From Delta-02 sp964513565 (GTDB taxonomy: Bacteria; Desulfobacterota; Syntrophorhabdia; Syntrophorhabdales; Syntrophorhabdaceae), in contig CAZENE010000001.1 of NCBI GenBank assembly GCA_964513565.1, forward strand, positions 1 through 64,000: a stretch of DNA of 64,000 nt. Direction: 5' to 3'. The notes under the pieces are model-generated. The model saw only the letters and a program-made list of their open reading frames with translations. It was not told the origin of the DNA and did no database searches. The number at the start of each line of letters is the position of its first letter. Positions within the stretch are counted from its first letter, which is position 1. Positions 1 to 7,682 of this stretch are shown here, piece after piece. The position numbers and the translations under genes are program-made.

Positions 1-55
1 ACGGCACGTACGGTGGTGTGAGAGGCTGGGGCCGTGAGGCCCCCGCCTACTCGAT
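1..55 (+). ncRNA. Group II intron 3' end (part of domain V and domain VI), cut by window start
   Basis: The first bases, GCACGTACGGT, match the 3' arm of a bacterial group II intron domain V. They are followed by a hairpin like domain VI: GGGGCC at 28-33 pairs with GGCCCC at 38-43 across a GTGA loop. The stem extends through GGC/GCC and GAG/CTC, leaving an unpaired A at 49 as the likely branch point. The intron would end around the CTACTCGAT stretch near position 55. The intron body and any reverse transcriptase lie outside the window. The family assignment is pattern recognition; only the terminal piece is visible. Confidence 0.6.
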
Positions 56-70
56 ATCCGTTCTTTCAGG

Positions 71-241
71 TCAACGTGCCGGCTGGATCTTTGAATCACC
101 GGTCAAAGCATCCGGTTCGCTCGGGGAGGGCGGCTCATGCCCGACATAAATTATCTGATTGCAGCATACGGCAATGTACCTGTTTCCGAAGGGGATGATA
201 TTTGCTTCTTTACCGCAATGCGGGCATTTCTTTTTTGCCAT
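71..241 (-). CDS. Small zinc-ribbon protein
   Basis: A 56-residue protein starting MAKKKCPHCGKEA, with a second cysteine pair-like motif (VCCNQ) about 30 residues later, consistent with a one-zinc ribbon. A longer reading frame exists upstream, but the ATG at 241 directly before the CPHCG motif is the sensible start. It sits just downstream of the group II intron end and reads away from the rimO-lysS run. No function can be assigned; the zinc-ribbon reading rests on the cysteine pattern alone. Confidence 0.55.
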   Translation of the reverse strand: MAKKKCPHCGKEANIIPFGNRYIAVCCNQIIYVGHEPPSPSEPDALTGDSKIQPAR

Positions 242-291
242 TCTGACGGCTCCGAACGTAACTTGGAAAATCCTATCATGGAACGGCCGGG

Positions 292-339
292 TTGTCCCGG
301 TGATTTTATAGGGGTATAATATGGGTGATAATCCCATAT
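292..339 (+). promoter_or_regulatory. Candidate sigma-70 promoter with inverted repeat over the start point
   Basis: TTGTCC at 292-297 and TATAAT at 315-320 are separated by 17 bases. An inverted repeat (ATATGGG at 319-325, CCCATAT at 333-339) covers the expected transcription start and could be an operator or a 5' hairpin. It would drive the TIGR02757-rimO run. Seen as sequence only; activity is inferred. Confidence 0.45.
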
Positions 340-426
340 TTCAGCAAATCGGACACATCATTTGAAAAGCGGGTTATTTTAATGTAAATTGATACCAATT
401 CCTGTGAAAAAACCGGAATTCAAAAG

Positions 427-1221
427 GTGGCTACTGTAGCAGATCTCGATAAAATCTACGACCAGCAGAGAAAAAACATCTCGTATTCTTTGCACCCGGA
501 CCCGGTATCGTTCGTTCATCGCTTCACGGACGATGCGGACCGTGAACTTGCAGGCTTTATCGCCGCGCAGTTTGCCTATGGCAAGATCGCGCTTTTCATG
601 GATTTCCTGGAGAGGCTTTTCGGTCTGATGGGCGGCGGCGGTCCGGTCAGCTTCACCGAAAAAGGTCAATGGGATGCGTTGAACGAGATTTATTACCGTT
701 TCCATAAACCCCCTGATATTGCAGATTTGTTTGAGGTATTAAGGCACATCTTGAACGATCACGGTACATTTGGCAACATGTTGCGTTCGCTCTACAACGG
801 AAACACGCAGGAAACGATATGGTTCATCCGGGAGAGATACCTGCCCGATACGGACAGGCTTCTTTTCTTTTTTCCCAAGACGGGATCCGCCGGGGCGCAG
901 AAAAGATGGAACATGTATCTGCGCTGGATGGTAAGAAAAGATCCCGTCGATCTCGGCATCTGGGATTTTATTGATCCTGCCAATCTTACTATGCCCCTTG
1001 ATACGCATATCTATAAGATCGGAAAATGCCTGGGCTGGATCACCGGCAATTCCCCTTCCTACCGGGCGGCACGCGAGGTGACGGAGGCCTTGAAGAGGTA
1101 CTGTCCGACCGACCCGCTGAAGTATGATTTTTTCCTTTGCCACGGTATCGGTATTTCCGCCGGGTGCACGGGAAAACGAACAAAAAAATGCAAGGAGATG
1201 TGCGCTGTCTATGACCTTTAA
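427..1221 (+). CDS. TIGR02757 (DUF2400) family protein
   Basis: A 264-residue protein recognised as the TIGR02757 family by its central block RWNMYLRWMVR, followed by DLGIW and MPLDTH. The family is widespread in Bacteroidetes and deltaproteobacteria and has no established biochemical role; its helical fold resembles HhH-type DNA glycosylases, with a cysteine-rich C-terminus (here three Cys in the last 20 residues) that may bind a metal cluster. The start is GTG at 427 with a weak ribosome site. It overlaps the rimO start by 11 bases, so the two are probably co-transcribed and translationally coupled. Confidence 0.75.
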   Translation: MATVADLDKIYDQQRKNISYSLHPDPVSFVHRFTDDADRELAGFIAAQFAYGKIALFMDFLERLFGLMGGGGPVSFTEKGQWDALNEIYYRFHKPPDIADLFEVLRHILNDHGTFGNMLRSLYNGNTQETIWFIRERYLPDTDRLLFFFPKTGSAGAQKRWNMYLRWMVRKDPVDLGIWDFIDPANLTMPLDTHIYKIGKCLGWITGNSPSYRAAREVTEALKRYCPTDPLKYDFFLCHGIGISAGCTGKRTKKCKEMCAVYDL

Positions 1222-2476
1222 GATAATTAGCCTGGGTTGCCCGAAAAATCTCGTTGAATCAGAATATATATGCCAGAAGCTGTGCGCCGCGGGGCACGAA
1301 CAGGGTGACGAAGGGGACGCGATCATAATAAATACCTGCGCGTTTATTGCGGAAGCGGTGCGGGAATCCGTAGAGACCATTCTCGAGGCCGCACAGGATG
1401 ACAGGAAGAAGATAATTGTCACGGGATGTCTCGTCGAACGCTACCGCAGCGAGCTGACAGGCCTTCTTCCCGAGGTCCGTACGTTTATCGGGAGAGTGTG
1501 TTATCGAGACATTGCCGATATCATTGACGTTCCGGGTTTTCACCATCGCGAAGGCATCTTTTCGGACACATTTCCCCGCCGGGTCCTCACTCCTCGTCCG
1601 AGCAGCTATCTCAAGATACAGGAAGGCTGCAATAACCGCTGCAACTATTGCACGATACCATCCATCAGGGGGGCCCTGAACAGCAGGTCGGCCGGGGAAA
1701 TTATAGGGGAGTTCCGCTGGCTCATCGAACAGGGCTACCGCGAAATAAACATTATCGGACAGGATATCACCTCCTACGGAATGGACAATGGTCGACGGGA
1801 GACGCTCACAGGTCTTATCAGGTCATTGCTTGGAGAAACAGGCGATTTTTACCTGAGACTGCTCTATATGCACCCGAAGGGCATTACCCGGGAGCTTATC
1901 GAAACCATCGCGAGCGATCCGCGCGTTATTCCTTATCTCGATGTCCCTATCCAGCATTCCGAGGACCGGATCCTATCGCTTATGGGCAGGGGACATACAA
2001 GGGCATACCTGGAAGAAACCCTGGAAATGATGAGGGAGCGCATGCCGGGGGCGGTATTAAGGACTTCTATCATCGTCGGCTTTCCCTCTGAGACAGAGGC
2101 CGAGTTCGGCGCTCTTCTATCTTTTCTGAAAAGATATCAATTTGATATGCTCGGTGCGTTCAGGTACGCGCGGGAGGAAGGCACGCCGACGTATAAGCTC
2201 AAGGGGCAGGTCTTGAAAAAAGTAAAGGAAGACCGATATGTCCGGCTCATGGAGGCCCAGAAGGAGATCTCGCGCAGAAGGCTTGCCCGTCTGAAGGGCA
2301 TGACGGTCAAGGCTATTGTTGAAAACGATACCGAAGATCCCAAAACCGGGCGCATTCTCCTTCAGGCACCGGATATTGACGGCATCGCATTTATCAAGGG
2401 TGAATGCCGCACCGGAGATATATGTGATGCGAAGGTCCTGAAAACACTTGATTATGATGTCGTAGTGGAAGTATAG
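1211..2476 (+). CDS. rimO: Ribosomal protein S12 methylthiotransferase RimO
   Basis: A 421-residue radical SAM enzyme that methylthiolates the conserved aspartate of ribosomal protein S12 (D88/89). It shows the N-terminal MTTase domain with cluster cysteines C10, C43 and C73, the radical SAM motif CNNRCNYC with C140, C144 and C147, and a C-terminal TRAM-like domain from about residue 355. The SLGCPKNLVDSE-like opening (SLGCPKNLVESE) separates RimO from MiaB. The ATG at 1211 is chosen over an upstream extension because the SLGCPKN block must lie near the N-terminus. It lies inside the 3' end of the preceding gene and 28 bases before lysS. Confidence 0.93.
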   Translation: MTFKIISLGCPKNLVESEYICQKLCAAGHEQGDEGDAIIINTCAFIAEAVRESVETILEAAQDDRKKIIVTGCLVERYRSELTGLLPEVRTFIGRVCYRDIADIIDVPGFHHREGIFSDTFPRRVLTPRPSSYLKIQEGCNNRCNYCTIPSIRGALNSRSAGEIIGEFRWLIEQGYREINIIGQDITSYGMDNGRRETLTGLIRSLLGETGDFYLRLLYMHPKGITRELIETIASDPRVIPYLDVPIQHSEDRILSLMGRGHTRAYLEETLEMMRERMPGAVLRTSIIVGFPSETEAEFGALLSFLKRYQFDMLGAFRYAREEGTPTYKLKGQVLKKVKEDRYVRLMEAQKEISRRRLARLKGMTVKAIVENDTEDPKTGRILLQAPDIDGIAFIKGECRTGDICDAKVLKTLDYDVVVEV

Positions 2477-2504
2477 AAATATATCGCCAAGAATTGAGGA
2501 AAGA

Positions 2505-3968
2505 ATGGAACCCATAAACGAACTGTATGCCGTGCGCAAGGACAAGGAGAAATACCTGAAGGAACAGGGGATCGAAACGTACCCGCAGGATCGCGGACCA
2601 TATATCACCACACAGGATGTCGAAAACCGGTTCGGGGATGTCAAGCCGGAAGAACTGGAAAAAAGCGAGGACCGGGTCGCCGTCGCGGGACGCATTATGG
2701 CATTCAGGGATTTCGGTAAAAGCGCGTTCATTCATATTCAGGACAGGAAGGGCAGGATACAGGCCTACGTCCGGAAGGACATCCTGAAAAGTCCCGCATA
2801 CGATATTTTCAAAAAATTCGACATATGCGACATTGTCGGTCTCACCGGACGGGTGTTCAAGACAAAGACCGGTGAACTGACGGTGCTTGCCGATACTATG
2901 AAACTTCTTACGAAATCCCTGCGGCCGCTTCCGGAGAAATGGCATGGCCTCAAAGACATCGAAGAACGCTATCGTAAACGTTATCTGGACCTTATCGTCA
3001 ATGAAAAGGTCAAGGACGTGTTTACGATGCGGGCGCGGATCATTGATTATATCCGGCGTTATTTTGTCGAGAGGGATTTCATCGAGGTCGAGACCCCGAT
3101 GATGCAAGTCATCCCCGGCGGGGCTACCGCTAAGCCGTTTATCACTCACCACAATGCGATGGGAATGGACCTTTATCTCAGGATAGCACCCGAGCTTTAT
3201 CTCAAACGGCTTGTTGTGGGCGGCTTCGAGCGTGTTTTCGAGATAAACCGCAATTTTCGCAACGAGGGGATATCGGTCCGTCATAACCCTGAATTTACAA
3301 TGCTTGAATATTATCAAGCCTACGCATCATATGAGGACCTTATGACGCTCACCGAGGACATGGTGTCATCTCTCGTGAAGGAGCTTTTCGGGACCTATAT
3401 CATTACATACAGCGGGCAGGAGATAGATTTCACTCCGCCATGGAGAAAGATCACTATGGCACAGGCTATGGAGGAATTCGGAGGATTTGATTTAAGCGCG
3501 CTCGGCGATCCGCTCCGGCTGAAGGATTATGCGAAAGAACTCGAGATCGAAGGTGCGGACAAAGAATCGCGGGGTAAATTGATCACGAAGATCTTTGAAG
3601 AGCTTTGCGAGAAAAAATTGATCCAGCCGACATTTATTACACAGTATCCGATAGAGGTATCCCCCCTTGCAAAGCGGAACGCCGAGAACCCGGATATTAC
3701 CGAACGGTTCGAGCTTTACATTTCCGGAATGGAGATCGCGAACGGCTTCAATGAACTCAATGACCCGGAGGACCAACTCCAGCGCTTTGAACTGCAGATA
3801 GAGGAGAAGGAAGAGGGCGCCGCCGTCGATGAGGACTATATAACGGCCCTCGAATATGGATTGCCCCCGACCGCCGGGCAGGGGATCGGCATTGACCGGT
3901 TGACGATGCTGCTTACCGACAGCGTATCGATACGGGATGTGATTCTGTTTCCTCTTTTGCGTCCTTAG
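2505..3968 (+). CDS. lysS: Lysine--tRNA ligase, class II
   Basis: A 487-residue class II lysyl-tRNA synthetase that charges tRNA-Lys. It has an N-terminal OB-fold anticodon-binding domain (about residues 55-140), motif 1 around FIEVETPMMQ, motif 2 around FRNEGISVRHNPEFTMLEYY and motif 3 GIGIDRLTML near the C-terminus. The length is typical of bacterial LysS. A good ribosome site (TTGAGGAAAG) precedes ATG 2505. It follows rimO and precedes lolC by 90 bases, an order common in deltaproteobacteria. Confidence 0.96.
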   Translation: MEPINELYAVRKDKEKYLKEQGIETYPQDRGPYITTQDVENRFGDVKPEELEKSEDRVAVAGRIMAFRDFGKSAFIHIQDRKGRIQAYVRKDILKSPAYDIFKKFDICDIVGLTGRVFKTKTGELTVLADTMKLLTKSLRPLPEKWHGLKDIEERYRKRYLDLIVNEKVKDVFTMRARIIDYIRRYFVERDFIEVETPMMQVIPGGATAKPFITHHNAMGMDLYLRIAPELYLKRLVVGGFERVFEINRNFRNEGISVRHNPEFTMLEYYQAYASYEDLMTLTEDMVSSLVKELFGTYIITYSGQEIDFTPPWRKITMAQAMEEFGGFDLSALGDPLRLKDYAKELEIEGADKESRGKLITKIFEELCEKKLIQPTFITQYPIEVSPLAKRNAENPDITERFELYISGMEIANGFNELNDPEDQLQRFELQIEEKEEGAAVDEDYITALEYGLPPTAGQGIGIDRLTMLLTDSVSIRDVILFPLLRP

Positions 3969-4058
3969 AATACTCTACTGGTTTGAAATTACAGGCACTC
4001 TGCCGGGCATGCGCCTGTTGCACGGTTGGCCTGCTTATGGTAAGACATTAATTCCCTT

Positions 4059-5258
4059 ATGGATTATGAAACTACAATAGGATTACGATATCTAAGGTCC
4101 AAGCGGAAGGAGGCTTTTATATCCTTCACGACCTGGATATCGGTCATCGGGATCGCGATCGGCGTTATGGCCATCATAGTCGTCATAGCGGTCATGACAG
4201 GCTTTCAGGATGAGATCAGGGCCAGGATCCTCGGGATAAACCCTCATATACTGGTCATGGATGTTAACGGAGAACTGCGCAACCCCGATGAAATTGTAAA
4301 TAAAATAACGCAGATACCCGGGGTGTCCCGGGCGTTCCCATTCACCGCGTTCCAGGCCATGGTTCAGAACGGCAAGCAGTTGTCGGGCGTGGCGATAAAA
4401 GGGATCGATCCTGCCGACTCGCAATACCTGTCGAAGCTTGTAAAAGAAGGATCAACCAGCTCGCTGCAGCAAGCCGGAAGTGTTCTCATCGGGAAAGAAC
4501 TTGCGAAGCATTTGGGCCTTTTTCTTGGCGACAGTTTTACCATAATGGTGCCGTTCGGTGGGTTCTCACCCATGGGTTCGATGCCCGAGACCGTTCGTGC
4601 CCGCGTGGGCGGGATCTTCGAGACGGGGATGTACGAGATAGATAATACGCTCGTTGTTATGCCCCTTTCCGATATCGAGTCCGCGATGGGTGTCGGGGCC
4701 ACGGGAATTGAGGTCAAGCTCATAGATGAATATCAGGCGGGGGATATGAAATGGACGATCCTCAAGGTCCTTGGCCGCGATTTTTTTGCAAAGACCTGGA
4801 TGGAGATGAACCGCAACCTGTTCTCCGCGCTCAAGCTGGAGAAGCTTGCAATGTTCATTATCCTTGCGCTCATCATTCTTGTCGCAAGCTTCAATATAAT
4901 CAGTTCGCTCATCATGACCGTCATGGAGAAGAAAAAAGATATAGCCATATTAAAATCGATCGGCGCGAAGAAGCGGAGCATAATGAAAATATTTATGATG
5001 GAAGGCATAACGATCGGGGTGGTCGGCGCTCTTTTCGGGTCTATCACGGGATATTTCCTCTGCTGGATAATAAAGAGCACCGGGCTGATAAAATTGCCGG
5101 AAGATGTCTATTACATCACCACCCTGCCGGCAAAGATCAGCATTATCGATGTTGCATTGATCGCTTTCGTGACGATGGTGATATGCGTCGTGGCAACCAT
5201 ATATCCTTCGTACAAGGCCGCTAAGATCGATCCCGTGGAGACGCTGCGCTATGAGTGA
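4059..5258 (+). CDS. lolC: Lipoprotein-releasing ABC transporter permease LolC/LolE
   Basis: A 399-residue inner-membrane permease that extracts lipoproteins from the inner membrane for transfer to the LolA chaperone. It has a first transmembrane helix at about residues 24-50, a periplasmic MacB-like domain and three C-terminal helices (about 265-290, 313-340 and 365-390), the FtsX/LolC layout. The opening YETTIGLRYLRSKRKEAFISF is typical of the family. Only one permease gene accompanies lolD, so it may act as a homodimer (LolF-like), as in many non-enteric bacteria. It overlaps lolD by 8 bases. No clear Shine-Dalgarno is visible before ATG 4059. Confidence 0.9.
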   Translation: MDYETTIGLRYLRSKRKEAFISFTTWISVIGIAIGVMAIIVVIAVMTGFQDEIRARILGINPHILVMDVNGELRNPDEIVNKITQIPGVSRAFPFTAFQAMVQNGKQLSGVAIKGIDPADSQYLSKLVKEGSTSSLQQAGSVLIGKELAKHLGLFLGDSFTIMVPFGGFSPMGSMPETVRARVGGIFETGMYEIDNTLVVMPLSDIESAMGVGATGIEVKLIDEYQAGDMKWTILKVLGRDFFAKTWMEMNRNLFSALKLEKLAMFIILALIILVASFNIISSLIMTVMEKKKDIAILKSIGAKKRSIMKIFMMEGITIGVVGALFGSITGYFLCWIIKSTGLIKLPEDVYYITTLPAKISIIDVALIAFVTMVICVVATIYPSYKAAKIDPVETLRYE

Positions 5259-5934
5259 TCATATCATTGAAGCCTCCAGGATAAAGAAGACCTTTAAAAA
5301 GGATGACGTCGTCATCGATGTACTGAAAGGTGTTAGCCTGACCGCCCGTAAAGGGAGCTTTATAACCATAATGGGCCCGTCCGGCGCGGGCAAAAGCACA
5401 TTCCTTCATATATTGGGCACTCTCGATAGGCCCACGGAGGGGACAGTCCTTTTCGAGGGCCAGGATATAATGAAATTCAGCGAGGATGAGCAAAGCCGCT
5501 TCCGCAATGAGCAGATCGGCTTTATTTTCCAATTCTATCATCTGCTTCAGGACTTCAACGTTATCGAGAATATAATGATGCCCCTCCTGATACGACGGGT
5601 CAAACCCGAAGAAGCCCGCAGGAAGGCCAAAGATTTCCTTGAAACCGTAGAGCTTACGCTCAGGAGCAATCATAAACCGGGCGAGTTATCGGGTGGTGAA
5701 CAGCAGCGGGTGGCAATAGCCCGTGCCCTTATCAACGAACCCGGTGTGATACTCGCCGACGAACCGACGGGAAACCTTGACCGGAAAACGGGCCGCGAGG
5801 TCCTTCACCAGATCCTAAGAATACAGAAAAACCTCTCTGCCACCCTGATACTCGTCACGCACGATCCCGAAATAGGCGCTGTCGGTGACCGGAAACTCAC
5901 GATGGTGGATGGCGAATTGTTTGATGGACAATAA
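5251..5934 (+). CDS. lolD: Lipoprotein-releasing ABC transporter ATP-binding protein LolD
   Basis: A 227-residue ATPase partner of the preceding permease. Walker A is GPSGAGKST (residues 42-50), the ABC signature LSGGEQQR (146-153), Walker B LADEPTG and the switch histidine lies in LVTHD. The signature and size fit the LolD/MacB class. It starts inside the lolC stop, showing coupling. The gene ends facing ugd, with a short CGTTCTACG-type repeat immediately after its stop. Confidence 0.94.
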   Translation: MSDHIIEASRIKKTFKKDDVVIDVLKGVSLTARKGSFITIMGPSGAGKSTFLHILGTLDRPTEGTVLFEGQDIMKFSEDEQSRFRNEQIGFIFQFYHLLQDFNVIENIMMPLLIRRVKPEEARRKAKDFLETVELTLRSNHKPGELSGGEQQRVAIARALINEPGVILADEPTGNLDRKTGREVLHQILRIQKNLSATLILVTHDPEIGAVGDRKLTMVDGELFDGQ

Positions 5935-5940
5935 AAATTG

Positions 5941-5961
5941 TTCTACGTTCCGCGTTTTACG
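5941..5961. repeat. Heptamer-type intergenic repeat (TTCTACG unit)
   Basis: TTCTACGTTCCGCGTTTTACG lies 6 bases after the lolD stop and between convergent genes. It is one member of the CGTAGAA/CGTAAAT family also found at 10263, 11801, 35601, 40663, 49345, 49397, 51585 and 51625. Confidence 0.5.
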
Positions 5962-6058
5962 AGACCGCCTTCAAACCTTTGAAGCATTCTTTATATACCG
6001 GAATACTCCATTCGCGGGTAAAATCTTAAAAAGCGCAGAACCTGGAACCTGGCACGTA

Positions 6059-7459
6059 CTAAAAATGCACAAGCGGCGGCTTGCCTATCGGGTAGACATT
6101 GAACCCCATGGCGTGAAGGCGCCGATGATCCAGGATATTCCTGCCGTCGAAGATAAACGCAGGTTTTACCATGCAGTCATAGATGCGCTGGTAATCAAGC
6201 TCGGTATATAATTTCCATTCGGTCATGAGGGCTATGGCATCGCAGCCCCGGGCCGCTTTATAAGGGTCGGGCTCATAGGTGATCCCGTCAACGTCCTGAA
6301 GGTCAATCTTCGCATTGTCGAGCGCCTTTGGGTCCGTAATGATGAGCTCCGCCTTTTCCTCAAAAAGGCGCCGCGCAATGGTATGAGCAGGCGTCTCACG
6401 CGTATCGCCCGTATTTGCTTTGAACGCAAACCCGAAAAGGCAGATCCGCTTGTCTGCAAGGGTGTTGAACATCGCGCTCAAGATGCCGAGTATGAAACGC
6501 TCCTTCTGGTATTCATTGATATTGACGACGCTTTCCCAGTAATCTGCGACATCGTCAAGGCCATACGTCCGGCATATGTAGGCAAGGTTCAATATGTCTT
6601 TTTTGAAACAGGAGCCGCCGAACCCCACGCTCGCATTGAGAAATTTACTGCCGAGCCTGCTGTCAAGACCTATCGCCCGGGATACCTCGGCAATATCCGC
6701 CTCCGTCTTTTCGCACAACGCCGATATTGCATTTATTGAGGATATCCTCTGGGCCAGGAAAGCGTTTGCTACAAGCTTGGAGAGTTCGCTGCTCCAGATA
6801 TTGCTTTCGATGATCTTCTCGCGCGGCACCCAGTTAAGGTATATGTCAACGACGGCTTTGCGCGCCTCGATCCCGTTGGGGGTTTCCCGGGAGCCAATGA
6901 GCACGCGGTCGGGAAATTCAAGGTCGCGTATCGCAGTGCCCTCAGCAAGGAATTCGGGGTTCGAAAGAACGTCGAAGCGTATATTGCCGTCCTTGGATGT
7001 AAGGATCCTCTCCATCGCAAGCGCAGTCTTCACCGGTATAGTGCATTTTTCAACGACGATCTTGGGCGATTCAGCAGCTTCGCGTATCTGACGCGCGGTC
7101 TTTTCCCAGTATTGGAGGTCGGCTGCTTTTCCCGCTCCCGCTCCAAACGTCTTCGTGGGAGTGTTCACACCCACAAAAATGATCCCTGATCCCCTGATAC
7201 CTTTGTCGATATCGGTCTCGAAGAAAAGGTTTTTCCCCCGCGTGGCCCGGATGATCTCTTCAAGCCCCGGCTCGTAAACCGGCAGGTCATCCGAGTTCCA
7301 GCGTGCGATCTTTTCATGGTTTATATCAACGACAGTGACTTTATACTGCGGACATTTGTACGCTATCATGGCCATTGTCGGTCCGCCGACATAGCCTGCG
7401 CCTATGCAGAGAATATTGTTGCGCTCCAAAGTGTCCTCCGTCCGGAATTTGTTTGACAT
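6059..7459 (-). CDS. ugd: UDP-glucose 6-dehydrogenase, eukaryotic-like type
   Basis: A 466-residue NAD-dependent enzyme oxidising UDP-glucose to UDP-glucuronate for surface polysaccharide synthesis. It has the Rossmann motif GAGYVGGPT (about 20-28), the NTPTKT loop followed by a GAGKAADL segment, and the catalytic cysteine C284 in GFGGSCFKKD. The GAGKAADL insert and AMIAYKCP opening resemble animal/plant UGDH and its bacterial relatives more than the short Ugd/TuaD forms. The annotated ATG is at 7459, but a TAGAAT box abuts it and GGAGG precedes a TTG at 7432, so translation may begin nine codons later. No polysaccharide genes are adjacent. Confidence 0.92.
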   Translation of the reverse strand: MSNKFRTEDTLERNNILCIGAGYVGGPTMAMIAYKCPQYKVTVVDINHEKIARWNSDDLPVYEPGLEEIIRATRGKNLFFETDIDKGIRGSGIIFVGVNTPTKTFGAGAGKAADLQYWEKTARQIREAAESPKIVVEKCTIPVKTALAMERILTSKDGNIRFDVLSNPEFLAEGTAIRDLEFPDRVLIGSRETPNGIEARKAVVDIYLNWVPREKIIESNIWSSELSKLVANAFLAQRISSINAISALCEKTEADIAEVSRAIGLDSRLGSKFLNASVGFGGSCFKKDILNLAYICRTYGLDDVADYWESVVNINEYQKERFILGILSAMFNTLADKRICLFGFAFKANTGDTRETPAHTIARRLFEEKAELIITDPKALDNAKIDLQDVDGITYEPDPYKAARGCDAIALMTEWKLYTELDYQRIYDCMVKPAFIFDGRNILDHRRLHAMGFNVYPIGKPPLVHF

Positions 7460-7682
7460 ATTCTAGCATAAATCCGGTATGCGCGAAAGATGATCCGGAG
7501 CCACCCTTGATCGCATGCCATGATGAAACCGTACTTTTGGCCCCCACGTACCCATAAGAAATTGAACCGCAGACATTTCCCTTTACACCATCGGTTAAAG
7601 TGATGTTATGTATAGTCTGAAGTGTGGATGCCTGTTAAGTGAATACTTGAAAAAAATGCAAACGATCACCAGTTAGATCCTG

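Noticed and set aside
739..1422. Reverse-strand frame of 227 codons across TIGR02757 and rimO
   Set aside because: It is antisense to two well-supported overlapping genes; composition is shadow-like.
3969..4058. tRNA or riboswitch between lysS and lolC
   Set aside because: No cloverleaf or known riboswitch core can be formed; only short imperfect stems.
7460..7682. Cobalamin riboswitch before the B12 radical SAM gene
   Set aside because: No B12-box-like conserved core was found in the 223 bases.
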